DNA of 64,000 bases from Ectopseudomonas alcaliphila (GTDB lineage Bacteria; Pseudomonadota; Gammaproteobacteria; Pseudomonadales; Pseudomonadaceae): contig NZ_FNAE01000006.1 of assembly GCF_900101755.1 (NCBI RefSeq), positions 217,380-281,379 on the forward strand, read 5' to 3'. Every line of letters begins with the position of its first letter. Within the stretch, counting starts at the first letter, position 1. The notes under the pieces were generated by a model, which saw nothing but the letters and a program-made list of their open reading frames with translations, had not been told where the DNA came from and did not search any database. The position numbers and the translations under genes are program-made. This document shows, piece by piece, positions 1 to 7,577 of the stretch.

Positions 1-612
1 CCGCTATCGCTGATTCTGATGGAGAAGCTCTGGAAAACGATGGTGGAGACCTACGGCCACCGCTGGACGGCGAATTTTGGCGCGAAGCCGAGGCCTGATC
101 ACGCCTGGGCGAAGCATCTGACCGGCATCACCGGCAAGCAGATTGCCAACGGTCTGGCCCAGCTCGGTGGCCTGAACAACGACGGATGGCCACCGAGCGC
201 AACGCAGTTCCGCAGCATGTGCCTGCAGATGCCTGGTATGCCCAGTGAGTCCGAAGCCTGGGAACAGGCACTACGCGGCGAGTACAGCCACGACATCGTG
301 CGCATCGCTGCAGAGAAGACAGGGACCTTCGACCTCAAGTCCGGGCGACTGACCGACAAGGCCCTACGTGAACGCTTCAACCGCAATTTCGCCATTGTCA
401 GGGCTCGCGCCGTCATGGGTAAGCCGCTGGACGACAGCATTCCCGATGGCATCGAGCACGAGGAAAAGACCCCGATGCAGGTCCAGTACGCACATACGCA
501 CCAGCAGGCCCGCGACCTGATCACCGCGCAGAACATCCCAACGGACGGCCAGCAGGCTCGCAAGCTGCTGCTGGCACGGATGGGTATCAAACGGGGAGAC
601 CAACATGCATGA
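1..612 (+). CDS. phage replication protein P-like, 5' partial
   Basis: The frame is open to the left edge and no ribosome binding site precedes the first ATG at 19, so the start is probably outside the window. The visible ~200 residues resemble lambda P-type helicase loaders: a LWKTMVETYGHRW-like segment near the start, then a region with WPPSATQFRSMC, the usual P-family signature. P-type proteins recruit the host DnaB helicase to the phage origin. The stop overlaps the start of the resolvase gene, so the two are co-transcribed. This places the window entry in the prophage replication module. Family assignment is from motif recognition only. Confidence 0.7.
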   Translation, partial: PLSLILMEKLWKTMVETYGHRWTANFGAKPRPDHAWAKHLTGITGKQIANGLAQLGGLNNDGWPPSATQFRSMCLQMPGMPSESEAWEQALRGEYSHDIVRIAAEKTGTFDLKSGRLTDKALRERFNRNFAIVRARAVMGKPLDDSIPDGIEHEEKTPMQVQYAHTHQQARDLITAQNIPTDGQQARKLLLARMGIKRGDQHA

Positions 613-1048
613 CCTCAAGCCAGTTTCGTTCGTGGTGCCAGGGGAGCCGGTAGGGAAGGGCAGGCCACGGGTCGGCAAGGTCGGCAACCATGCGCGCCTG
701 TTCACGCCGAAGAAGACGGCCAACTATGAGTCGTTGATCGCCGTGGTGGCGCAGCAGGCCATGGCCGAACGCGAGCTGATCGCCGGCCCGGTGCTGATGG
801 AGCTGCGCATCGTTCTTCCGGTGGCCGCGTCCTGGTCGAAGAAGAAGGCCGCCGCCGCGCTCGCCGGCGAGGTGATGCCGACCAAGAAGCCGGACGCCGA
901 CAACGTGCTCAAGGCTATCTGCGACGGCATCAACGGCATCGTCTTCCGCGATGATGTCCAGGTGGTGAACGTGTCCATGTCCAAGCGCTTCGGCGATACG
1001 CCTGGCGTTTCGGTCCGTGTCGTTCCGCTGGTGGGGGAGTGTTCGTGA
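605..1048 (+). CDS. rusA: RusA-family Holliday junction resolvase
   Basis: A 147-residue protein, close to the family's usual ~120-140. It carries the RusA signature: an N-terminal GEPVGKGRPR segment and the acidic catalytic core KKPDADNVLKAICDGIN followed by FRDDVQV. The aspartates at 97, 99 and 116/117 correspond to the metal-binding residues. RusA-type dimers cut four-way junctions during phage recombination and replication. GGGGAG lies just upstream of the ATG, and the gene overlaps the replication gene by 8 bases, typical of a tight early phage operon. Confidence 0.9.
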   Translation: MHDLKPVSFVVPGEPVGKGRPRVGKVGNHARLFTPKKTANYESLIAVVAQQAMAERELIAGPVLMELRIVLPVAASWSKKKAAAALAGEVMPTKKPDADNVLKAICDGINGIVFRDDVQVVNVSMSKRFGDTPGVSVRVVPLVGECS

Positions 1049-1353
1049 TGGATTTAGTGGGTGGAATGGCGGCTGACCTGGCCGCGTCTGCGTACAAGAT
1101 CACCGATGCCGCTGTTTTAGATGCGGTGAACGGCCGTATCGGGAAAGCCATTGCCATCGATGCGATGAAAGCCAGGATGCACGCGCGCAAGTACCCGGAG
1201 TTCACTGACTTCTTTCTGGATGGGTTGGCGCTGATCAGGGTGTATGCGCCGACTCTGAAGATGGAAGGCGGGTCGATCACCGTGGTGGTGAAGCATGAGC
1301 GCCTTGTCGCTCAGCCTGACCCAGCCTCGCGCGCGTGCGCGTTTGGGGGCTAG
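1048..1353 (+). CDS. hypothetical phage protein (101 aa)
   Basis: An unrecognised small protein following the resolvase with a TGATG stop-start overlap. The ATG at 1048 is preferred over the GTG at 1039 because GGGGGAG ends 8 bases upstream of it. The protein is mostly helical in appearance, with a mid-region KARMHARKYPEF and no catalytic motif. It sits between replication genes and a helix-turn-helix gene where phages often carry small regulators, but no function can be assigned. Confidence 0.6.
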   Translation: MDLVGGMAADLAASAYKITDAAVLDAVNGRIGKAIAIDAMKARMHARKYPEFTDFFLDGLALIRVYAPTLKMEGGSITVVVKHERLVAQPDPASRACAFGG

Positions 1354-1357
1354 TCAG

Positions 1358-1726
1358 ATGGCCACCGCGGCGAACCAGTACCAGCTCGACCTCGGCATCA
1401 CCGCCAAGGTTGAGCCGGCTGTTGTCGCTCGCCCGGTGGCCCCACAGCCTGCGCCAAAGCCTGCTACACGCCGGCAGGAGCTGGATAAGCATCTGGATTG
1501 GTTCCAGGTCATCAGCGACCTGTCGCGCCACGGCTACAGCGCCAAAGCCATCGCCGACCGCGTTGGGGTGCCAAAGTCCACGCTGCTGGGCTGGAAGCAG
1601 GGCGCAGAGCCGCGTTACAGCGAAGGGCGGCGCCTGATCGAGTTCTGGTGCGAGATCACCGGCAAGGCCGAGACCAAGCTGCCCTTGGTCGATGCGTCAT
1701 GCTGGTGGGCGTACCACGCCAAATAG
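1358..1726 (+). CDS. helix-turn-helix phage protein, possible late regulator
   Basis: A 122-residue protein with a proline/alanine-rich N-terminal stretch and a clear helix-turn-helix around residues 60-85 (GYSAKAIADRVGVPKSTLLG). The start at 1358 has GGGGG just upstream and no overlap with the previous gene. An alternative ATG at 1295 would add 21 residues and overlap it. Its position at the end of the early genes, just before the head module, fits a late-gene activator or antiterminator, but that role is inferred from position alone. The TAG stop is the beginning of the first copy of the recurring 14-base hairpin motif. Confidence 0.6.
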   Translation: MATAANQYQLDLGITAKVEPAVVARPVAPQPAPKPATRRQELDKHLDWFQVISDLSRHGYSAKAIADRVGVPKSTLLGWKQGAEPRYSEGRRLIEFWCEITGKAETKLPLVDASCWWAYHAK

Positions 1727-1739
1727 TCGGGAACCCGTC
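1726..1739 (+). repeat. recurring GTCGGGAAnCCGAC motif, copy 1
   Basis: GTCGGGAACCCGTC begins on the last base of the TAG stop of the preceding gene. The consensus inverted repeat is GTCGG-(GAAN)-CCGAC. This copy has one mismatched pair in the stem (CCGTC instead of CCGAC). It is preceded by AAATA, as in copy 2. It separates the early module from the head module. Confidence 0.75.
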
Positions 1740-1796
1740 CACCCCATCCGCTGATGCTGGCCCTCGTTGATCACCCAACCGAACGAGGACAGCGCG

Positions 1797-2207
1797 ATGC
1801 CAGCTCCCGAGACCCTGAATATCCAGCAGCCTGGCGAGCCCGCCAAGGCAAGCACCGAGACCGGTGACACCAGTGGCCAGCAGACGCAACAGGTCACCAC
1901 GACTACCGAGGCCCCTGCAGCGCCGGCTTACAAAGCGATCCACAAGGGCGGTGGCAAACACATCATCGTCGATGCCGATGGCAACCAGGTCGGCGACTTC
2001 CGTGGCGACAAGAACGAAGCAGCGGCAGAGATTGCCCGTCTGGTTGCCGGTGGCGAGCCGCTGACCAAGCCTGCACCGCCTGCCAACGACCAGGGCGACG
2101 AGCCGTCCGCCAAGGCCAGCACTGCCAACGTCGACCCCTTCAAGATCAAGCAGCCCGTGCTCACCGAAGAGGGCTGGGTGTGCCCGGCGCCCAAGGTGGA
2201 GGGCTGA
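1797..2207 (+). CDS. hypothetical phage head-module protein (136 aa)
   Basis: A low-complexity protein rich in Ala, Pro, Thr and Gln at its N-terminus, followed by a compact segment around residues 45-75 (KAIHKGGGKHIIVDADGNQV) that resembles a small single-domain fold. The start at 1797 is chosen because GAGG lies about 9 bases upstream. It opens the late operon after the first hairpin motif and is followed 3 bases later by another small gene. Similar low-complexity proteins lie upstream of podovirus portals, but function is unknown. Confidence 0.6.
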   Translation: MPAPETLNIQQPGEPAKASTETGDTSGQQTQQVTTTTEAPAAPAYKAIHKGGGKHIIVDADGNQVGDFRGDKNEAAAEIARLVAGGEPLTKPAPPANDQGDEPSAKASTANVDPFKIKQPVLTEEGWVCPAPKVEG

Positions 2208-2210
2208 TCC

Positions 2211-2429
2211 ATGGGGAGCAAACCGAAAAAGCCCAAGGTGGTCGAGCAGCCAGACCCGAAGGTCGAGGCCGAGAAGGCAGCCAACGAGGCGGCCGCCAAA
2301 GCCAACACCGAACAGGCCACGCGCAAGAAGCGCAAGGCCGATAGCTCGCTGCTGTCCAGTGCCGGTGGCGCCCGTGGCGACCTGTCCGGCTCCCTGCTTT
2401 CCTCCGGTAAGGACACTCTCGGCTCATGA
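2211..2429 (+). CDS. small lysine/alanine-rich phage protein (72 aa)
   Basis: A highly charged, helix-prone protein with many Lys, Glu and Ala residues up to about residue 45, then a Ser/Gly-rich tail (SLLSSAGGARGDLSGSL). Its stop overlaps the portal ATG (TCATGAG). Similar short genes sit directly before the portal gene in T7-like and BPP-1-like phages, so a head-assembly accessory role is plausible. The sequence itself shows no recognisable domain. Confidence 0.6.
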   Translation: MGSKPKKPKVVEQPDPKVEAEKAANEAAAKANTEQATRKKRKADSSLLSSAGGARGDLSGSLLSSGKDTLGS

Positions 2430-4048
2430 GTAATGCAATCGCGGACAAGATCATCAAGCGCCTGGGTGTGCTCAAAGCGTTGCGCCAGCCGCATGAGCCG
2501 GTCTGGCGCGATTGCTTTGACCATTCGTACCCGATCCGTGGCGATGGCCTGCAGGGGCTGAACCTGAACAACGCCCACGACGTGCAGTCGCGTATCGCCC
2601 GGCTGGTGGATTCCACGCTGACCGACGCGGCTCGTCTACAGGCGTCGTCGATCATGTCCGGCATCACGCCGGCGAACTCGCGCTGGTTCAGCCTGGACGT
2701 TGGCAACGAGAGCGACGACGAACGCCGCTGGCTCGACGACAGCGCCCAGGTGCTGTGGGAGAACATCCACGGTGCCAACTTCGACAGCGCCGCTTACGAG
2801 GGCATGATCGACGAGGTGTGCGCCGGCTGGTTCGTGATGTACATCGACCAGGACCGGGAGCGGGGCGGCTTCCAGTTCCAGCTCTGGCCAATCTCGGCGT
2901 GCTTCTTGGCGGCCAGCAAGGAAGGCCAGCCAGTAGACATCGTCTACCGCTGCTACAAGCTCACCGCCGAGCAGGCGCTGAAAGAGTTCGGTGAAGAGAA
3001 CCTGTCCGCCGATCTGGCCAAGGCAGCACGCGAGAAGCCCGACGATCAATTTGAGTTCGTGCACGCCATTGAGCCGCGCCCGACCTATGTGGTTGACGCC
3101 AAGCTGGCCAAGAACCTGCCGGTAGCCTCGTACCACATCGAGGTCCAGGGCCGGAAACTGGTGCGCGAGTCCGGGTATCACGAAATGCCGTGCGTTGTGC
3201 CGCGCTGGATGATGATCCCGAACAGCGTCTATGCCATCGGGCCGGTATCGGATGCGCTGCCTGATGCTCGCACCCTGAATCAGGTGGTGCGCATGGAGCT
3301 GGCCGCAGCCGATCTGGCAATCGCTGGCATGTGGATCGCCGAGGACGATGGCGTGCTCAACCCGCGTACAGTCAAGATCGGCCCGCGCAAGGTCATCGTG
3401 GCCAACAGCGTCGACAGCATGAAGCCGCTGCAGAGTGGCTCTGATTTCAACGTGTCGTTCACCAAGGCCGATCAGCTCCGGTCGCAGATTCGCAAGATCA
3501 TGATGGCCGACCAGCTGCAGCCCCAAGACGGCCCAGCCATGACCGCCACTGAGGTGCATGTGCGCGTTGGCCTGATTCGTCAGCTGCTGGGCCCGGTCTA
3601 TGGCCGCCTGCAGGCCGAGTACCTGCAGCCGCTGATTTCCCGTTGCTTCGGCATCGCCTACCGCGCTGGCGTTTTCGCGCCGGCACCAGAGAGCTTGGTC
3701 GACCGAGACTTCACCGTCCGCTACATCAGCCCGCTGGCCCGTGCGCAGAAGCTGGAGGAAGTGACCGCTATCGACCAGTACGTTGCCGGATGCGCTGCAG
3801 CTGCACAGATGCAGGCTGGCGCAGGAATGCAGCCGGACGCGCTCGACAACGTCGACCTGGACGAGGCCGCGCGCTACCGAGGCGAAGCCCTTGGCGTTCC
3901 CTCGCAGATCATCCGCAGCGAAGCGGACGTGGAGGCAAGGCGCGAGCAGCGGGCACAAGAACAGCAGGCAGCCCAGCAGCAACAGGCCGAGATGCAGATG
4001 CAGCAGATGGCCGCTCAGGGCGCCATGCGTCAGGCGGGTGGCCAATGA
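2426..4048 (+). CDS. portal (head-tail connector) protein
   Basis: A 540-residue protein of the T7 gp8-like head-to-tail connector family, within the usual 500-560 range. Diagnostic stretches are an N-terminal helical segment with YPIRGDGLQG, then DSTLTDAARLQASSIMSGITP and SRWFSLDV, with a Gln-rich C-terminal tail (AQQQQAEMQMQQ). A dodecamer of this protein forms the DNA portal at one capsid vertex and nucleates head assembly. The gene overlaps its neighbours by 4 bases on both sides, so it is translationally coupled with the next three genes. Confidence 0.9.
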   Translation: MSNAIADKIIKRLGVLKALRQPHEPVWRDCFDHSYPIRGDGLQGLNLNNAHDVQSRIARLVDSTLTDAARLQASSIMSGITPANSRWFSLDVGNESDDERRWLDDSAQVLWENIHGANFDSAAYEGMIDEVCAGWFVMYIDQDRERGGFQFQLWPISACFLAASKEGQPVDIVYRCYKLTAEQALKEFGEENLSADLAKAAREKPDDQFEFVHAIEPRPTYVVDAKLAKNLPVASYHIEVQGRKLVRESGYHEMPCVVPRWMMIPNSVYAIGPVSDALPDARTLNQVVRMELAAADLAIAGMWIAEDDGVLNPRTVKIGPRKVIVANSVDSMKPLQSGSDFNVSFTKADQLRSQIRKIMMADQLQPQDGPAMTATEVHVRVGLIRQLLGPVYGRLQAEYLQPLISRCFGIAYRAGVFAPAPESLVDRDFTVRYISPLARAQKLEEVTAIDQYVAGCAAAAQMQAGAGMQPDALDNVDLDEAARYRGEALGVPSQIIRSEADVEARREQRAQEQQAAQQQQAEMQMQQMAAQGAMRQAGGQ

Positions 4049-4296
4049 TCCAGCTCACCACCGAGCAGATCGACGCGATGTTCAAGCGCGTGTTCGAAGA
4101 GCACCACGAAGGCCGGATCATCCTCGAGGTGCTCATTCGTCAGTTCGGCCACGCGAAACCAGCAGTGGAGGGCGGCATCGACGCCGTTCTCAAGACCTAC
4201 CGCGCCATGGGTAACCGGGAAGTGGTGGACAACATCGTGCTCCGCATCAACCGCGCCAACGGCGTGAATGACCAACCCGACGAGGAACCAGAATGA
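4045..4296 (+). CDS. hypothetical phage protein (83 aa)
   Basis: A small acidic protein starting in an ATGA overlap with the portal stop and ending in another ATGA overlap. It looks helical (TTEQIDAMFKRVFEEHHEGR) with an Asp/Glu-rich C-terminus. It is part of the coupled portal-to-scaffold gene string. No family recognised; an assembly accessory role is suggested only by position. Confidence 0.65.
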   Translation: MIQLTTEQIDAMFKRVFEEHHEGRIILEVLIRQFGHAKPAVEGGIDAVLKTYRAMGNREVVDNIVLRINRANGVNDQPDEEPE

Positions 4297-4457
4297 ACGA
4301 TGCAGCCATAACCAAAGCCATGCTGCTTGCCGAGCTGCTTGCCCGCGCCCAGGGCGCACGTAATAACGCGCTTGGCGAGAGCGAGCGAAAATCGCTGGAC
4401 GCGTCCTGCGAGAAGCTGGCCAAGGAACTTGAAGCCACCACCGGGGGTGCTGAATGA
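4293..4457 (+). CDS. very small phage protein (54 aa)
   Basis: A 55-codon frame beginning MNDAAITKAMLLAELLAR and ending ATTGGAE. It fills the gap between the preceding gene and the scaffold gene exactly, with ATGA overlaps at both ends, which is strong evidence for a real coupled gene. It is predicted to be largely helical (Ala/Leu/Glu rich), with a single cysteine. Function unknown. Confidence 0.6.
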   Translation: MNDAAITKAMLLAELLARAQGARNNALGESERKSLDASCEKLAKELEATTGGAE

Positions 4458-5308
4458 ACCTGTTCATCCACCGCATGATGGGCCACTACCTGATGAACGA
4501 GGCGCCGGCAGCCGATGCCCCACCTGCTGCAGCTCCCGCAACGCCACCAGCGGCCACACCGCCAGCCGACGGCGGCAACCTGCTGAACCAGGGCGCCGAC
4601 AACGACTACATCCCCGAGAAGTACCGCGTCAACGGCGCTGATGGGAAGCTCGACATCAACGCATCCAGCCGCAAGATGGCCGAGGCCTACAGCAACCTGG
4701 AGAAGCGCGTTGGCACCGGCGATCTGCCTCCCAAGTCCGTCGACGACTACGCGCCGAAGCTGGAGGTCGAGGGCTTCGACTGGGAAGAGTTCAAGAAGGA
4801 CGAGTCTTCGCAAGCGTTCCTCAAGGGCGCCCATGCCAAGGGCCTGACCAATGCTCAGGTCGAGTACGTGCTGGGCGAGTACCTCAAGGCAGCGCCGCAG
4901 CTGCTGGAGGGTTCTGCGCTACTTGATCAGCAGGGCGCTACCGAGGCGCTCAAGGGCGTATGGAAGAGCGACGCCGAGTTCAAGGGCGGCCTGCAGTCGT
5001 CATATCGTGCCGTGCAGGGCTTTGCCGATCAGGGTGAAGGCCTGGGCAGTATGGCCAACCTGATGACCAAGTTCGGCAACGACCCGGACTTCATCGCGTT
5101 CACGGCACGCATTGGTCGCGAGATGAGCGAGGACACCGTCCCGGGTGGCCAGGCAGTGAGCGAGGCGGACTTCACCACGAAGGCCGCAGAGCTGCGCACC
5201 AAGCTGCAGGGCATGTCGCAGGAAGACCCGCAGCGCAAGAGCGTGCAGGCCGAGCTGGAAGCCCTCTACAAGCGCCAATATCCCTCCGGCAACAGCCGAT
5301 TCAAATAG
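4454..5308 (+). CDS. capsid scaffolding/assembly protein
   Basis: A 284-residue protein lying directly before the major capsid gene, where T7-like phages encode their scaffold (gp9). It has an Ala/Pro-rich N-terminal linker (residues ~17-40), a charged helical middle and a basic C-terminal end (ALYKRQYPSGNSRFK), the pattern by which scaffolds contact capsid protein. It starts in an ATGA overlap. The TAG stop is fused to copy 2 of the recurring hairpin. The assignment rests on position, size and composition. Confidence 0.75.
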   Translation: MNLFIHRMMGHYLMNEAPAADAPPAAAPATPPAATPPADGGNLLNQGADNDYIPEKYRVNGADGKLDINASSRKMAEAYSNLEKRVGTGDLPPKSVDDYAPKLEVEGFDWEEFKKDESSQAFLKGAHAKGLTNAQVEYVLGEYLKAAPQLLEGSALLDQQGATEALKGVWKSDAEFKGGLQSSYRAVQGFADQGEGLGSMANLMTKFGNDPDFIAFTARIGREMSEDTVPGGQAVSEADFTTKAAELRTKLQGMSQEDPQRKSVQAELEALYKRQYPSGNSRFK

Positions 5309-5321
5309 TCGGGAAACCGAC
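5308..5321 (+). repeat. recurring GTCGGGAAnCCGAC motif, copy 2
   Basis: GTCGGGAAACCGAC starts on the last base of the scaffold gene's TAG. It forms a perfect 5-bp stem (GTCGG/CCGAC) closed by a GAAA tetraloop, a GNRA-type loop that would be very stable in RNA. It is preceded by AAATA and followed by CGACC. It lies in the 178-base gap between the scaffold and major capsid genes. The rest of that gap holds no gene, only some GC-rich repeats and the capsid RBS. Confidence 0.85.
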
Positions 5322-5486
5322 CGACCCCCACCGCGACCATCACAGGCAATCCCGCAAGGGCCGGCCTGTGGTGGCGCACAGATACCCGGAAACGCCCCAA
5401 GGCTGCAGCGCCGATGCAGTCAGGTATTCCGGCCCCTAGTGGACACCCGGCAGGCATGAACCCCGATACCACTAGGAGTGAATCTC

Positions 5487-6350
5487 ATGTCCTTCCAGAT
5501 CACCGAAGCGTTTGTCCAGCAGTTCGCTGACAACTTCCGTCACCTGGCTCAACAGATGCGTTCGCGTCTGGAGCCCTGCGTCTCCATCGAGCCGAACATC
5601 GTCGGCATGTCCAAGTCCATCAACCGCCTGGGCCAGCGTACCGCGCAGCGCCGCACCCAGCGCCACGGTGACACCCCGATCAACGATCAACCGCACTCGA
5701 CCCGCTTCGTCGACCTGTTCGACTGGGAAGACGGCGACATGATCGACGACCAGGACAAGATCCGCATGCTGGTCGACCCTCAGTCGGATTACGTCAAGGC
5801 CATGGTGGCCAGCCTGAACCGCGCCAAGGACGACGTGATCATCACCGCACTGGGCGGAAACTCGCGCAGCACCACCGGCAACATCGTGTTGCCGAGCGCG
5901 CAGAAGATCGCCGTGGGTGGCACTGGCCTGACCAAAGCCAAGATCATTCAGGCCCGTCGCCTGTTCCGCAAGAACGAGGCGGACAACCACAACGGTGAGG
6001 AACTGTTCATCACCTACACCGCCGCCGCAGCTGCCGACATCCTGGCCGATGCCACCCTGACTAGCGCCGACTACATGGCCGCCAAGTTCCTGCAGGAAGG
6101 CGACGTGGAAGGCAAGTGGATGGGCTTCACCTGGATTCCGTCCGAGCGCACCCCGCTGTCCAGCGGTACCCGCATGCTCTACGCCTTCGCGAAGTCCGGC
6201 GTAACCCTGGGCAAGGGCGCCGACATCACCACCAAGGTGGGCGAGGACCCGGGCAAGGGCTTCAACACTCGCGTCTACGCCAAGATGTCCATTGGCTCTG
6301 TGCGTGTTGAAGAAGAGAAGGTCGTGGAGATCGCGGTAACCGAGTCGTAA
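5487..6350 (+). CDS. major capsid protein
   Basis: A 287-residue protein after the scaffold gene. The start at 5487 is chosen over the in-frame GTG at 5478 because AGGAG lies at 5474-5478, ideal for 5487. Characteristic segments are an N-terminal MSFQITEAFVQQFADNFRHL, the central FDWEDGDMIDDQDKIRML and a C-terminal beta-rich part with MGFTWIPSERTPL. These are typical of HK97-fold capsid proteins of BPP-1-like podophages (Phage_capsid_2 type). It builds the icosahedral head around the scaffold. Size and position both fit. Confidence 0.85.
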   Translation: MSFQITEAFVQQFADNFRHLAQQMRSRLEPCVSIEPNIVGMSKSINRLGQRTAQRRTQRHGDTPINDQPHSTRFVDLFDWEDGDMIDDQDKIRMLVDPQSDYVKAMVASLNRAKDDVIITALGGNSRSTTGNIVLPSAQKIAVGGTGLTKAKIIQARRLFRKNEADNHNGEELFITYTAAAAADILADATLTSADYMAAKFLQEGDVEGKWMGFTWIPSERTPLSSGTRMLYAFAKSGVTLGKGADITTKVGEDPGKGFNTRVYAKMSIGSVRVEEEKVVEIAVTES

Positions 6351-6395
6351 GGCTCGGTTGCTCACTCCCCATCAGGATCAGCAGGAGAAATCACC

Positions 6396-6920
6396 ATGGC
6401 TGTCGTAACCACCAAATCCACCGCCGTCACTGCCGGCGATGCATTCCCGCAAACCAACACCAACCAGAAGATCCACGGCGGTCGCCTGCGCGAGTCGCTG
6501 GGCGTCGTCGAGGCTGTATCCGGCGATTCGATTGGCTCCCAGTACCGCCTGGCCCGCGTCAACTCCGGCGACCGTATCTCGCGCGTGCTGCTGTCGTGCG
6601 ATGCGATCACCACCTGTGCTGCTGACGTGGGTGTCTACGACATTGCGTCGGTCAATGCCGGTGCGGTCGTCGACGCTGACTTCTTCGCTTCGGCGCAGTC
6701 GCTGGCCAGCGCCCTGGTCAACCAGGACGTGACCCACGAAGCCGATGCGGCAGACGCTGGCGCAGGCTTCGGCCTGGCCGATGTCGAGAAGCCGCTGTGG
6801 CAGGCACTGGGCCTGGCGTCCGACCCGGGCAAGCAGTACGACATCGTTGCAACCCTGACCGCCGCCGCTGGCTCTGCCGGCACCGTTGCTCTCAAGGTGC
6901 AGTTCGTCAACGGCAACTGA
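6396..6920 (+). CDS. virion structural protein downstream of capsid (174 aa)
   Basis: A 174-residue Ala/Val/Thr-rich protein with alternating beta-like segments (VNSGDRISRVLLSCDA; YDIVATLTAAAGSAGTVALK). It sits directly after the major capsid gene with a good RBS (AGGAG upstream) and before an intrinsic terminator. Genes in this place in related podophages encode abundant head proteins, either decoration or minor structural. No catalytic motif is visible; the structural role is inferred from position and composition. Confidence 0.65.
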   Translation: MAVVTTKSTAVTAGDAFPQTNTNQKIHGGRLRESLGVVEAVSGDSIGSQYRLARVNSGDRISRVLLSCDAITTCAADVGVYDIASVNAGAVVDADFFASAQSLASALVNQDVTHEADAADAGAGFGLADVEKPLWQALGLASDPGKQYDIVATLTAAAGSAGTVALKVQFVNGN

Positions 6921-6956
6921 TCATCAGGCCCGCCCGCCAAGGACGGCGAACTATTC

Positions 6957-6984
6957 AACCGGGGCCGCGTGCCCCGGTTCGTTT
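6957..6984 (+). terminator. intrinsic terminator after the capsid genes
   Basis: A perfect 9-bp stem AACCGGGGC / GCCCCGGTT with a CGCGT loop, followed by CGTTT. It would attenuate transcription between the head genes and the tail tube gene, keeping capsid messages more abundant than tail messages. The U-tract is short, so it is probably a partial terminator. Confidence 0.65.
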
Positions 6985-7001
6985 ATCTGGAGATTGAACC
7001 G

Positions 7002-7577
7002 ATGCCCGCGACCGCCGTATCCATCTGCTCTAACGCGCTGCTCATGCTGGGGGCGCAGACCATCAACGATCTGAACGAAAACAACGACCGGGCCCGGCTG
7101 TGCTCAAACATGTACGAGACGGTGCGTGACGACATGCTGCGCGCCCACCCCTGGAACTGCTCGATCAAGCGCATCCAGCTCGCTCCGGATGCCACCGCTC
7201 CAGCGTTCGGCTACCAGTACAAGTTCACGCTCCCCGGTGACTGGCTGCGCACGCTCGATATCGGCGACTGCTTCGATTACCGCATGGAAGGCCGCCAGAT
7301 CCTGAGCAATGACGCCTCGCTCAACCTGCGGTACGTGTTCAAGAACGAAGTGGAATCGACCTGGGACGCGACGCTTGTCAAGGTCGTAACCCTGGCCATG
7401 GCCGCCCGCATCGCCTACGCGATCACCCAGTCCACCAGCATGGAGCAGTCACGCATGCAGGAACTGGATTACGAGCTGCGCAAGGCCCGCGCCGTGGATG
7501 GTCAGGAAGAGCCGCCAGAGACGTTCGGTGACTTCCCTCTGCTGCAGGCCCGCCATAGCTACGGGGGGCGCTGGTAA
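7002..7577 (+). CDS. tail tubular protein A (T7 gp11-like)
   Basis: A 191-residue protein. The start at 7002 has GGAG 8-12 bases upstream. The N-terminus (AVSICSNALLMLGAQTINDL) and the segment YETVRDDMLRAHPWNCSIKR are hallmark stretches of the T7 gp11 tail tube family. It forms the ring between portal and nozzle. Its stop overlaps the next start (TAATG), coupling it to tail tubular protein B. Confidence 0.85.
   Translation: MPATAVSICSNALLMLGAQTINDLNENNDRARLCSNMYETVRDDMLRAHPWNCSIKRIQLAPDATAPAFGYQYKFTLPGDWLRTLDIGDCFDYRMEGRQILSNDASLNLRYVFKNEVESTWDATLVKVVTLAMAARIAYAITQSTSMEQSRMQELDYELRKARAVDGQEEPPETFGDFPLLQARHSYGGRW

Noticed and set aside
2636..4045. 469-codon frame antisense to the portal gene
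   Set aside because: Mirrors the portal frame, His/Leu/Val-rich, with no family resemblance.
5322..5486. Small gene in the scaffold-capsid gap
   Set aside because: Short frames here lack an RBS, and the AGGAG at 5474-5478 clearly serves the capsid ATG.
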